A stretch of 7,772 nucleotides of DNA from Proteiniphilum sp. Its GTDB lineage: Bacteria > Bacteroidota > Bacteroidia > Bacteroidales > Dysgonomonadaceae. Location of the stretch: assembly GCA_016649795.1 (NCBI GenBank), contig JAENWZ010000098.1:1-7772 (forward strand). Reading direction: 5' to 3'. This document shows, one piece after another, positions 1-5,765 of the stretch; position 1 is the stretch's first letter; each line of letters starts with the position of its first letter. Position numbers and translations under genes: made by a program. The notes under the pieces were generated by a model that was not told the DNA's origin, did no database searches, and saw nothing but the letters and a program-made list of their open reading frames with translations.

Positions 1-1164
1 CTCGTTCACTTTTGCCTGAGGTACCAGCTTGATCTCGTTCCACTCCTGCTGAAGTGTTTTGAACTCTTGGTAGCTCTTATTAAAATCTTCCTGACCCTGA
101 TTCTCAGTAAGTAATTTAATCTGTTCTATAATGGCCAGCTTCCTGGCTACATTCTTCTCTTTTTCAACTTCCTCCTTTGCAAGGATTGCCGACCGTTTCG
201 CCTTTATTTTTTGCAGCAACTCTTTTCCTTCAGCAAAAATTTCAGGCTCGTTCGCTATGAAATCTATCTCTTCACCACCACCGGTAACGAAGTGCTGTTT
301 TTGACCTTCAATCTCATTTCGCAATGATCGGTAGAACTGATTTTTACATTCATCCACATCCTTTCGTTTCGGATTTTCTGAATCAAACAGCTTACGTAGG
401 TTCTGTACAATCTCATCGATTGATAACATGGTTAATGCAGCATCCGACACTGAATCATCATCCGAATCATCATCCGAATCACCGGATTCATCCTCTTCAT
501 GTGCATCCTCCAAATGATAATCTATCGCTTTCTTTTCAACTGCTGCTGCCGGTGTTTCTGCAGGTGCTTCGGCGGAGGATTCGGCAGAGGGTTCTGAGGG
601 TACTTCAGCCGGTGCTTCTACAGGTGCTTCTACAGGTGCTTCTACAGGTGCTTCTACAGGAACTTCTGCCGGGGTTTCCGCAGGTGTATCTTCAGGGGTT
701 GCTGTTGGTAATATCTCCGGGGTTTCCTCAGGCGATTCCTCCGAAGCGTCCACAGCTGATTCTTCAGGCGATTCAGCCGGAGCTTCTCCAGGGGCTGTTT
801 CCGGGGCTTCTGCCGGTGTTTCAGTCGGAACCTCTGCCGGTGATACTTCAGATGATTCATCGGGAGTTTCTGCTGCTGATTCCTCCGGTCTTTCCACAGG
901 GGCTTCAGCAGGGGTTTCTACAAGTGATTCTTCAGGGGTTTCTTCAGGTTCTTCAGGTTCTTCAGGTTCTTCAGTCGGCACTTTTTCATCAGTAGCAGAT
1001 ACTGTTACTTCGTTTTCCGCTTCAGGTTTCTCGTCAGGAGAAGTTTCTGGTTGAGGGAGTTCTACCGTTGATTCCTTTTCCGCACTTTCAGGTTGCAGAC
1101 TGTTATCAGTTATTTCTTCGTTAATGGGTAGTTTGTCGTTTTCAAGATCCTTTTTCGTGTTCAT
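1..1164 (-). CDS. DUF349 domain protein with Pro/Glu-rich acidic N-terminal extension (C-terminus outside window)
   Basis: The frame is open from an ATG at 1164 to the window edge: 388 codons with no stop, so the protein is partial. Residues 1-35 are polar. Residues about 36-210 are an extremely Glu/Pro/Ala-rich low-complexity segment with EEP repeats (about 65-74) and four VEAP tetrapeptides (170-185). Residues 226-238 form an Asp/Ser cluster (SDDDSDDDS). From about 248 a charged helical region begins (IDEIVQNLRKLF, then alternating Lys/Glu helices and an LQQEWNEIK motif near 371-379), which matches the DUF349 repeats of Bacteroidota proteins I know. No signal peptide or membrane segment is visible, so it is probably cytosolic. 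DUF349 function is not established, so I assign none. An in-frame ATG at 1179 would add MKGLL. I prefer 1164 because an AGGGA lies about 6 nt upstream and the 1179 ATG sits almost against a hairpin. The + strand reading frame of about 220 codons here is a shadow of the repeats. Confidence 0.88.
   Translation of the reverse strand, partial: MNTKKDLENDKLPINEEITDNSLQPESAEKESTVELPQPETSPDEKPEAENEVTVSATDEKVPTEEPEEPEEPEETPEESLVETPAEAPVERPEESAAETPDESSEVSPAEVPTETPAEAPETAPGEAPAESPEESAVDASEESPEETPEILPTATPEDTPAETPAEVPVEAPVEAPVEAPVEAPAEVPSEPSAESSAEAPAETPAAAVEKKAIDYHLEDAHEEDESGDSDDDSDDDSVSDAALTMLSIDEIVQNLRKLFDSENPKRKDVDECKNQFYRSLRNEIEGQKQHFVTGGGEEIDFIANEPEIFAEGKELLQKIKAKRSAILAKEEVEKEKNVARKLAIIEQIKLLTENQGQEDFNKSYQEFKTLQQEWNEIKLVPQAKVNE
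611..658 (-). repeat. Four exact 12-bp tandem copies encoding VEAP
   Basis: On the + strand GGTGCTTCTACA occurs four times in a row without mismatch. Read on the minus strand it encodes four VEAP tetrapeptides inside the Pro/Glu-rich extension of the DUF349 protein. Identity down to third codon positions indicates recent duplication by slippage or unequal exchange. The 12-bp unit keeps the frame. Confidence 0.95.
941..974 (-). repeat. 9-bp tandem repeat encoding EEP
   Basis: TCTTCAGGT is repeated three times exactly (941-967), followed by a partial fourth copy. It encodes consecutive Glu-Glu-Pro tripeptides in the DUF349 protein's acidic linker. Like the 12-bp repeat, it is in-frame and nearly identical at the nucleotide level. 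Confidence 0.9.
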
Positions 1165-1183
1165 CAGTAGTCCCTTCATTTTG

Positions 1184-1202
1184 CCCGAACATGTGGTCCG
1201 GG
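1184..1202 (-). promoter_or_regulatory. 5'-UTR hairpin upstream of the DUF349 gene
   Basis: In the minus-strand RNA, CCCGGAC pairs with GUUCGGG (six Watson-Crick pairs and one G-U) around a 5-nt CACAU loop. It ends 4 nt before the ATG at 1179 and 19 nt before the ATG at 1164. If the -7 element at 1214-1221 is used, the hairpin lies almost at the mRNA 5' end. No U-run follows, so it is not a terminator. A role in mRNA stability or start-site choice is inference. Confidence 0.4.
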
Positions 1203-1213
1203 ATGTTGCTGTT

Positions 1214-1221
1214 CAAATTTA
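1214..1221 (-). promoter_or_regulatory. Bacteroidota-type -7 element (TAAATTTG) for the DUF349 gene
   Basis: TAAATTTG on the minus strand fits the Bacteroidota primary-sigma -7 consensus TAnnTTTG. I see no good TTTG at the expected -33 position, so this is only a candidate. It would place the transcript start about 5 nt downstream, giving a leader of roughly 30-45 nt. Confidence 0.4.
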
Positions 1222-1347
1222 TTTTTTTTAAAACACGATAGCAGTTTTTATCATTCTCCTATCTTGTCAATACTAATACAAATTAACGCAATATTTTTGT
1301 GAATTCATTGATTTTTACTATTTATTTAATATAATATAAAAATGGAT

Positions 1348-1371
1348 GTCGTCAGCCTCAGAACGGACGAC
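1348..1371 (-). terminator. Weak terminator-like hairpin downstream of der
   Basis: GTCGTC and GACGAC form a 6-bp stem with a 12-nt loop, about 50 nt past the der stop in the direction of transcription. A short interrupted U-rich stretch (CCATTTTTATATT) follows. The stem is short and the loop large, so this is a tentative call. The rest of the 259-bp der-DUF349 gap (1165-1423) is A/T-rich. Apart from the leader hairpin and -7 element listed separately, I recognise nothing else in it. Confidence 0.3.
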
Positions 1372-1423
1372 GAGCACAGAATGAGCACAAAAGCAGTATT
1401 GGATTTACTCCGGCAGGATATTG

Positions 1424-2737
1424 CTATTTCTCCCTGAAAAAGACATTGATAGGCGTTCCGGAGAAGTTCCAGTTCTCTCTTATTCTGTTTTCAACGAATC
1501 GTTTATAAGGTTCTTTTATCCATTGCGGCAGGTTGCAAAACAGGGCAAATGATGGAATCTGCGTATTGGGCAACTGTGTAATATACTTAATTTTAATATA
1601 TTTCCCTTTATTTGACGGAGGTGGCGTTCTCTCGATAATAGGCAGCAATACTTCGTTGAGTTTACTTGTTGGAACTTTCCGTTTTTTGTTCGTATAGACC
1701 TCTTTCGCCATATCCATCACTTTGAGAATACGCTGTTTTGTAGTAGCCGATCCAAAGATAATGGGAAAATCGGTGAAAGGTGCCAGACGTTGACGAATGA
1801 CATTCTCGAACGTTTTGACAACTATGTTGTCCTTCGCCTCGACTGTATCCCACTTGTTGACGAAAACGACTAGTCCCTTGCGGTTTTTCTGGATAAGAGA
1901 AAAGATATTCAGATCCTGGCTTTCGATACCTCGTGTGGCATCAAGCATAAGGATGCATACATCAGCATTTTCAATTACTTTGATGGAACGAATAACCGAA
2001 AAGTATTCCAAATCCTCTGTCACTTTCCCTCTTTTGCGAATACCGGCAGTATCGATCAGGTAAAAATCCATGCCGAACTGGTTGTAACGCATGTAGATGG
2101 AATCGCGTGTAGTTCCGGCTATATCGGTAACGATGGTTCTCTCCTCACCTAAGAGCGCGTTGATGATAGATGACTTCCCGGCATTGGGACGCCCAACTAT
2201 GGCGTATTTGGGGATATCTTCCAGTACCTCTTCCTCATTCTCTTTCGAGAAAAGTGTAATGATATGATCGAGCAGGTCGCCTGTACCGGAACCGTTGATG
2301 GCCGAGACGCTGTAAGGATCACCCAAACCGAGTGAATAAAACTCAGCGGACTGATGACCCAGGTTGAAATTATCGGATTTATTGGAAGCTACCACCACCG
2401 GCTTACCCGATTTACGCAGCATCTGGCCTACATTCGTATCCAGATCTGTTAATCCGTTCATCACATCCACCACGAAAAGAATCACATCCGCCTCCTCGAT
2501 AGCAATACGTACCTGCCTGTTTATCTCATCCTCCATGATGTCATCGGAGTCGACCACCCATCCTCCGGTATCTACCAGTGAAAATTCCTGTCCGTTCCAG
2601 ATCACTTTTCCGTAGAGACGATCTCGTGTTGTACCAGATGTTTCTGTGACAATAGCCTGACGGCTCTGTGTCAACCGGTTAAACAATGTAGATTTCCCCA
2701 CGTTGGGACGTCCTACTATAGCTACTAAATTTTGCAT
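1424..2737 (-). CDS. der: Ribosome biogenesis GTPase Der (EngA), two G domains plus KH-like domain
   Basis: Der is an essential GTPase that acts in maturation of the 50S subunit. The 437-residue product has the normal family length and the diagnostic tandem GTPase layout. G domain 1 has GRPNVGKS (9-16), the G2 segment SGTTRD (34-39), DTGG (56-59) and NKSD (119-122). G domain 2 has GRPNAGKS (182-189), AGTTRD (207-212), DTAG (229-232) and NKWD (294-297), with the G5-like SAT near 330-332. The C-terminal KH-like domain (about 355-437) ends in WNFSGTPINVFFREK, typical of Der. All nucleotide-binding motifs are intact. The ATG at 2737 starts directly at MQNLVAIVGRPN as expected; its leader is A/T-rich with no Shine-Dalgarno and no TAnnTTTG element. 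It is therefore probably cotranscribed with era, 108 bp upstream across an octamer repeat array. Confidence 0.98.
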   Translation of the reverse strand: MQNLVAIVGRPNVGKSTLFNRLTQSRQAIVTETSGTTRDRLYGKVIWNGQEFSLVDTGGWVVDSDDIMEDEINRQVRIAIEEADVILFVVDVMNGLTDLDTNVGQMLRKSGKPVVVASNKSDNFNLGHQSAEFYSLGLGDPYSVSAINGSGTGDLLDHIITLFSKENEEEVLEDIPKYAIVGRPNAGKSSIINALLGEERTIVTDIAGTTRDSIYMRYNQFGMDFYLIDTAGIRKRGKVTEDLEYFSVIRSIKVIENADVCILMLDATRGIESQDLNIFSLIQKNRKGLVVFVNKWDTVEAKDNIVVKTFENVIRQRLAPFTDFPIIFGSATTKQRILKVMDMAKEVYTNKKRKVPTSKLNEVLLPIIERTPPPSNKGKYIKIKYITQLPNTQIPSFALFCNLPQWIKEPYKRFVENRIRENWNFSGTPINVFFREK

Positions 2738-2753
2738 ATATTTTTTAAATTAG

Positions 2754-2849
2754 CTGATTTATCGATTTACCGATTATTCTATTATTGAATCACCGAATCA
2801 CCGAATCACCGAATCATCACTTCATCACTTCATCACTTCATCACTTCAA
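2754..2849. repeat. Degenerate 8-bp tandem array filling the era-der spacer
   Basis: From 2754 the + strand can be cut into 12 consecutive octamers without any phase shift. The first are CTGATTTA and TCGATTTA. The middle ones are TGAATCAC, two copies of CGAATCAC and one CGAATCAT. The last are three copies of CACTTCAT followed by CACTTCAA, which overlaps the era stop codon (TCA at 2846-2848). Neighbouring units usually differ at none to four positions, so the unit drifts along the array. In RNA sense the later copies read GTGATTCG and GTGATGAA. The array ends 16 bp before the der start. No coding capacity or stable hairpin is evident. Confidence 0.9.
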
Positions 2850-3739
2850 TCAAGTCTATAACCGAATGATTTCAGCATATTGTCTCTGTTACGCCAGTCT
2901 TTTTCGACCTTGACGTAGAGTTGTAAAAATATCTTTTTCTCAAAAAATCGTTCAATGTCTTTGCGGGCGGTTGTCCCCAGTTTTTTCAGGGCTTCACCTT
3001 TATGCCCTATAACGATCCCTTTTTGTGTATCTCGTTCCACTAAAATAATAGCTCTTATTCGAATGATCTCTTTCTCTTCTATAAACTCTTCTACCACGAC
3101 CTCAATGGAATAGGGCACCTCTTTCTGATAGTACAACAACGCTTTTTCACGAATGATTTCCGCAACGAAAAAGCGGGCCGGTTTATCGGTGAGTGCATCT
3201 TTCTCGAAATAGGGAGGTGAATCGGGTAAAAGCTCCAAAATGCGATTTTGCACCTGATCAACACTAAAATTATTGAGTGCTGAGATGGGATAGATTTCTG
3301 CATTGGGCAGGAGCTCGTGCCATTTTGTCACCATTGTCTCCAGCTCCGTCTGATTGGTCTGGTCAATTTTATTGATAAGGAGCAGCACGGGAAGATCAAG
3401 ACGTTGCACTTTCGCGAGAAATTCATCGTTCTTATCTATCTTCTCCACCACATCGGTGACATAAAGCAGCACGTCAGCATCCTGCAGTGCTGAAAGTGAG
3501 AAGCTGAGCATCTGTTCCTGCAGTCTGTAATTGGGGTGCAGCACTCCCGGCGTATCAGAATAAACAATCTGATAATCGGGATTATTTACAATGCCGATAA
3601 TTCTATGCCGTGTGGTCTGTGCTTTCGATGTGATAATAGAGATTTTCTCCCCTACCAACCGGTTCATCAGCGTTGATTTTCCCACGTTGGGATTTCCCAC
3701 GAGATTCACAAATCCGGAACGGTGATTTTTTTGCTGCAT
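2846..3739 (-). CDS. era: GTPase Era, 30S ribosome assembly factor
   Basis: Era binds 16S rRNA near its 3' end and couples GTP hydrolysis to 30S maturation. The 297-residue product has the family length and two domains. The N-terminal G domain has GNPNVGKS (15-22), the switch I segment TTRHRI (42-47), DTPG (62-65), NKID (123-126) and SAL (153-155). The C-terminal KH domain (about 205-297) has the RNA-binding signature GHKGEALKKLG (245-255) followed by the typical KVEKDWR segment (277-283). Everything needed for activity is present. The ATG at 3739 gives a standard start, with a -7 element 28 bp upstream (3767-3774), so era can be transcribed independently of fabH. The stop codon lies in the first unit of the octamer array that separates era from der. 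Confidence 0.98.
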   Translation of the reverse strand: MQQKNHRSGFVNLVGNPNVGKSTLMNRLVGEKISIITSKAQTTRHRIIGIVNNPDYQIVYSDTPGVLHPNYRLQEQMLSFSLSALQDADVLLYVTDVVEKIDKNDEFLAKVQRLDLPVLLLINKIDQTNQTELETMVTKWHELLPNAEIYPISALNNFSVDQVQNRILELLPDSPPYFEKDALTDKPARFFVAEIIREKALLYYQKEVPYSIEVVVEEFIEEKEIIRIRAIILVERDTQKGIVIGHKGEALKKLGTTARKDIERFFEKKIFLQLYVKVEKDWRNRDNMLKSFGYRLD

Positions 3740-3766
3740 CTCTTGCTATCTTCAGTAATTCAGCCA

Positions 3767-3774
3767 CAAAGATA
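3767..3774 (-). promoter_or_regulatory. Bacteroidota -7 element (TATCTTTG) for era
   Basis: TATCTTTG is an exact TAnnTTTG match, 28 bp upstream of the era ATG in the 59-bp fabH-era gap. The expected -33 region has no clear TTTG, and the spacer contains eight consecutive T on the minus strand (3779-3786). The same octamer precedes two other genes here at similar distances, which supports the call. Confidence 0.55.
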
Positions 3775-3798
3775 CGATAAAAAAAAGGAATAATGGTT

Positions 3799-4803
3799 TT
3801 ATATTTTATCTCCGTCATATCCCCACTTCAGGTAGACGCTGCCCCATGAGAACCCGGCTCCGAAGGCGGTGAGGATGATGTTATCCCCTTTGCGCAGTCT
3901 GGACTCCCATTCCCACAGGCAGAGAGGTATTGTTCCGGCGCTGGTATTGCCGTATCGTTCTATGTTGATCATCACTTTCTCACGAGGTAACCCGCTCCTG
4001 TCGATAATGGCATCGATAATACGCATATTTGCCTGGTGGGGAACCAGCCAATCGACATTATTAGCAGTGAGATTGTTTCTTTTCATGATATTCTCGGTAA
4101 CCTCTGTCATACGTGAAACAGCATATTTAAACACCACCTTTCCGTCCTGATGCACAGTATGCTCTGCATTGTCTACTGTTTCATGCGATGAGGGGTACTT
4201 ACTTCCCCCTGCTTTCATCAGCAGCGGTTTGTAACCCACCCCGTCGGTATGGAGTTCTGTATCAATGATACCGATGTTTTCCTCGGTAGGCTCTATAAGC
4301 ACCGCTCCCGCTGCATCACCGAAGAGCGGGCAGGTGGTGCGGTCTTTATAATTGGTGATGGATGACATTTTATCTCCCGCCACTAAAATGATCTTTTTGT
4401 ACTTCCCTGTTTTGATCAAACCATTGCATATCTCCAATCCATAGACGAATCCCGAGCAGGCCACCTCCATATCGAAACAGAAAGCATTTTTAATGCCATT
4501 ATTTTCCGCTGCTATGGATGCTGATGAGGGGAAAAAATGATCGGGTGTGGAGGTTGCGAAAACAAGCACGTCAATCTCTTCAGTACCGGTATGGGTTTTA
4601 GCCAGCAGCTCTTTCACTGCTTTCGTTCCCAGCACAGAGATACCCTGTTTCTCACCTTTCAGTATACGTCTCTCCTTTATCCCAACACGGGTCATAATCC
4701 ACTCATCTGTTGTATCTACCATCGTAGATATTTCCTCGTTGGTGAGAATATAATCGGGTACGCTTGCTGCAATTCCTGTAATTACAGCGTTTAATTGTTT
4801 CAT
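3799..4803 (-). CDS. fabH: 3-oxoacyl-[acyl-carrier-protein] synthase III (FabH)
   Basis: FabH condenses a short acyl-CoA primer with malonyl-ACP, the first step of type II fatty acid synthesis in the cytosol. The 334-residue product is of usual length. The catalytic triad is intact: Cys116 in VACSGF, His256 in PHQAN and Asn286 in YGNTSAG. The substrate-channel segment DEWIMTRVGIKERR (33-46) and the C-terminal GAGFSWGS loop (315-322) are also typical. The ATG at 4803 has no Shine-Dalgarno. It follows rpmF after 92 bp that contain a terminator-like hairpin and no recognisable TAnnTTTG element, so expression probably depends on readthrough from the DUF177-rpmF transcript. Unlike the E. coli rpmF-plsX-fabH order, no plsX lies between. 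Primer preference (acetyl versus branched acyl-CoA) cannot be read from the sequence. Confidence 0.97.
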   Translation of the reverse strand: MKQLNAVITGIAASVPDYILTNEEISTMVDTTDEWIMTRVGIKERRILKGEKQGISVLGTKAVKELLAKTHTGTEEIDVLVFATSTPDHFFPSSASIAAENNGIKNAFCFDMEVACSGFVYGLEICNGLIKTGKYKKIILVAGDKMSSITNYKDRTTCPLFGDAAGAVLIEPTEENIGIIDTELHTDGVGYKPLLMKAGGSKYPSSHETVDNAEHTVHQDGKVVFKYAVSRMTEVTENIMKRNNLTANNVDWLVPHQANMRIIDAIIDRSGLPREKVMINIERYGNTSAGTIPLCLWEWESRLRKGDNIILTAFGAGFSWGSVYLKWGYDGDKI

Positions 4804-4830
4804 CGTCGTATGTATATATTATGAATATAT

Positions 4831-4870
4831 AAAAAACCCTGAAAAACGATCAGGTTGTTCCAGGGTTATT
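4831..4870 (-). terminator. Intrinsic terminator or attenuator between rpmF and fabH
   Basis: In minus-strand RNA, AACCCUG (4867-4861) pairs with CAGGGUU (4841-4835), a perfect 7-bp stem with a 19-nt loop, running directly into a U-run (the AAAAAA at 4831-4836 on the + strand). An alternative 5-bp stem, CCUGA (4854-4850) with UCAGG (4842-4838), uses the same 3' arm and also abuts the U-run. It lies downstream of rpmF and upstream of fabH, so it should reduce or condition fabH transcription. Confidence 0.65.
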
Positions 4871-4895
4871 TATTTCTTTTCACACTATAGGACAA

Positions 4896-5081
4896 TTATG
4901 CCGTCACCTCTTTTTCGATAGCTAATTTTCCTCTGTAATATCCGCATTCACCGCATACAGTGTGATAAATGTGCCATGCGCCGCAGTTAGGGCAAATTGC
5001 CATTGTTGGCATTTTAGCATGATCATGCGCTCTTCTTTTTCCTTGTCTTGAAGATGACTGTCTTCTTTTTGGATGTGCCAT
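4896..5081 (-). CDS. rpmF: 50S ribosomal protein L32, zinc-ribbon form
   Basis: This is a small component of the large ribosomal subunit. The 61-residue product starts MAHPKRRQSSSRQGKRRAHD, the basic N-terminus typical of bacterial L32 that threads into 23S rRNA. A zinc ribbon with two Cys-x-x-Cys pairs follows (Cys30/Cys33 and Cys43/Cys46), so this is the zinc-binding paralogue type. Length and order are normal. It lies 31 bp downstream of the DUF177 gene, a pairing widespread in bacteria, and has no Shine-Dalgarno or promoter of its own. It is probably cotranscribed from the promoter at 5717-5724. A terminator-like hairpin follows after the stop. Confidence 0.98.
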   Translation of the reverse strand: MAHPKRRQSSSRQGKRRAHDHAKMPTMAICPNCGAWHIYHTVCGECGYYRGKLAIEKEVTA

Positions 5082-5112
5082 TTCTATATTTTATTTTTTA
5101 CTGTTTATAATA

Positions 5113-5691
5113 TCAATTCTCATCTATATTCAATCCCTTGAGTCTGTCCCAACGCGGATCGTTTGTTTGTTCCTCCTCATCATCGGGGAAATCTTCTTCA
5201 TCTGCTACAACTTCATCCTCTCCCACCTCATCGGCAGTTACAGCCCTATGCTTGCGGAATTTCGAAGATACCGCTCTGTTGCATTCGCCGGCAGGGTGTA
5301 CATGTTTGATAGGAATGCTGAGCGCGATAAATTCATAAAGAAACCAAGCTATGTTAATCTCCCCTTCATCTTCCGGGATGATCACAATCTCATCGCTCTC
5401 TTCGGAATACTCCTGTCCGAACTTCACAATAAGGCGGTTCTTCGCTTCAACCTCCTGATCCATGTCGTCCAGACAGCGCGTACAGGGCACCTGCACAACT
5501 CCATTGAGGTCGAAATTACATTCAAAAGTGGATGACGTTCTTTTTACAGTCACTATCACCGACACGTTCCCTTTCCGTACTTCGTCGCCGTCAATCGCTT
5601 CGAAGAATTTCCGATCGAGTTCATACTCATAAGTATGCACACCGAAGGAAAGATTTTTCAGGGAAATATTGTACAAACTAAATTTAGCCAC
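5113..5691 (-). CDS. DUF177/YceD family protein, 23S rRNA accumulation factor homologue
   Basis: YceD-family proteins are linked to 23S rRNA accumulation and large-subunit biogenesis, and are usually encoded directly before rpmF, as here. The 192-residue product shows the family's CTRCLD motif (70-75), a central acidic segment with an LYEFIALSIPIKHVHP stretch (118-133), a very acidic linker (about 153-175) and the conserved C-terminal DPRWDRLKGL (178-187). The start is GTG at 5691, not ATG, supported by a GAGGAG Shine-Dalgarno 5 nt upstream and by alignment of the N-terminus (AKFSLYNISLKNL) with what I know of Bacteroidota homologues. A TATCTTTG element 26 bp upstream gives it a promoter. The molecular activity of this subfamily is less certain than the family assignment. 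Confidence 0.92.
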   Translation of the reverse strand: MAKFSLYNISLKNLSFGVHTYEYELDRKFFEAIDGDEVRKGNVSVIVTVKRTSSTFECNFDLNGVVQVPCTRCLDDMDQEVEAKNRLIVKFGQEYSEESDEIVIIPEDEGEINIAWFLYEFIALSIPIKHVHPAGECNRAVSSKFRKHRAVTADEVGEDEVVADEEDFPDDEEEQTNDPRWDRLKGLNIDEN

Positions 5692-5696
5692 GTTTT

Positions 5697-5702
5697 CTCC
5701 TC
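5697..5702 (-). promoter_or_regulatory. Shine-Dalgarno GAGGAG that fixes the GTG start of the DUF177 gene
   Basis: GAGGAG lies 5 nt before the GTG at 5691. It is the only strong Shine-Dalgarno in the window: der, fabH, rpmF and the kinase gene have A/T-rich leaders without one. It decides the start codon for the DUF177 protein. Confidence 0.75.
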
Positions 5703-5716
5703 AAAATAAAGCGGTG

Positions 5717-5724
5717 CAAAGATA
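5717..5724 (-). promoter_or_regulatory. Bacteroidota -7 element (TATCTTTG) for DUF177-rpmF
   Basis: An exact TAnnTTTG match followed by C, 26 bp upstream of the GTG start. About 21 bp further upstream I see no convincing TTTG (-33). The inferred leader is about 20 nt and carries the GAGGAG ribosome binding site. It lies at the downstream edge of the heptamer-array spacer. Confidence 0.6.
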
Positions 5725-5765
5725 GTAAAATTTTCATTACACCGTCTGTTTTTTTATATAATTAT

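Noticed and set aside
324..995. A 223-codon + strand reading frame rich in Leu, Gln and Pro
   Set aside because: It is exactly antisense to the Pro/Glu repeats of the DUF349 gene; the LQVL-type repeats are the reverse complement of the E-x-P codons. There is no promoter or family resemblance.
1342..1437. A 31-codon + strand reading frame (MDVVSLRTDDEHRM...) in the der-DUF349 gap
   Set aside because: It overlaps the der 3' end and the weak terminator hairpin, has no ribosome binding site and resembles nothing I know. Frames of this length are expected by chance. A + strand TATTTTTG at 1292-1299 matches TAnnTTTG but has no suitable -33 partner.
2754..2849. CRISPR array
   Set aside because: Units are 8 bp and contiguous, with no 25-40 bp repeats separated by unique spacers and no cas genes in the window.
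3779..3799. Terminator for fabH at the eight-T run before era
   Set aside because: There is a T-run but no stem upstream of it. It lies in the spacer of the era promoter instead.
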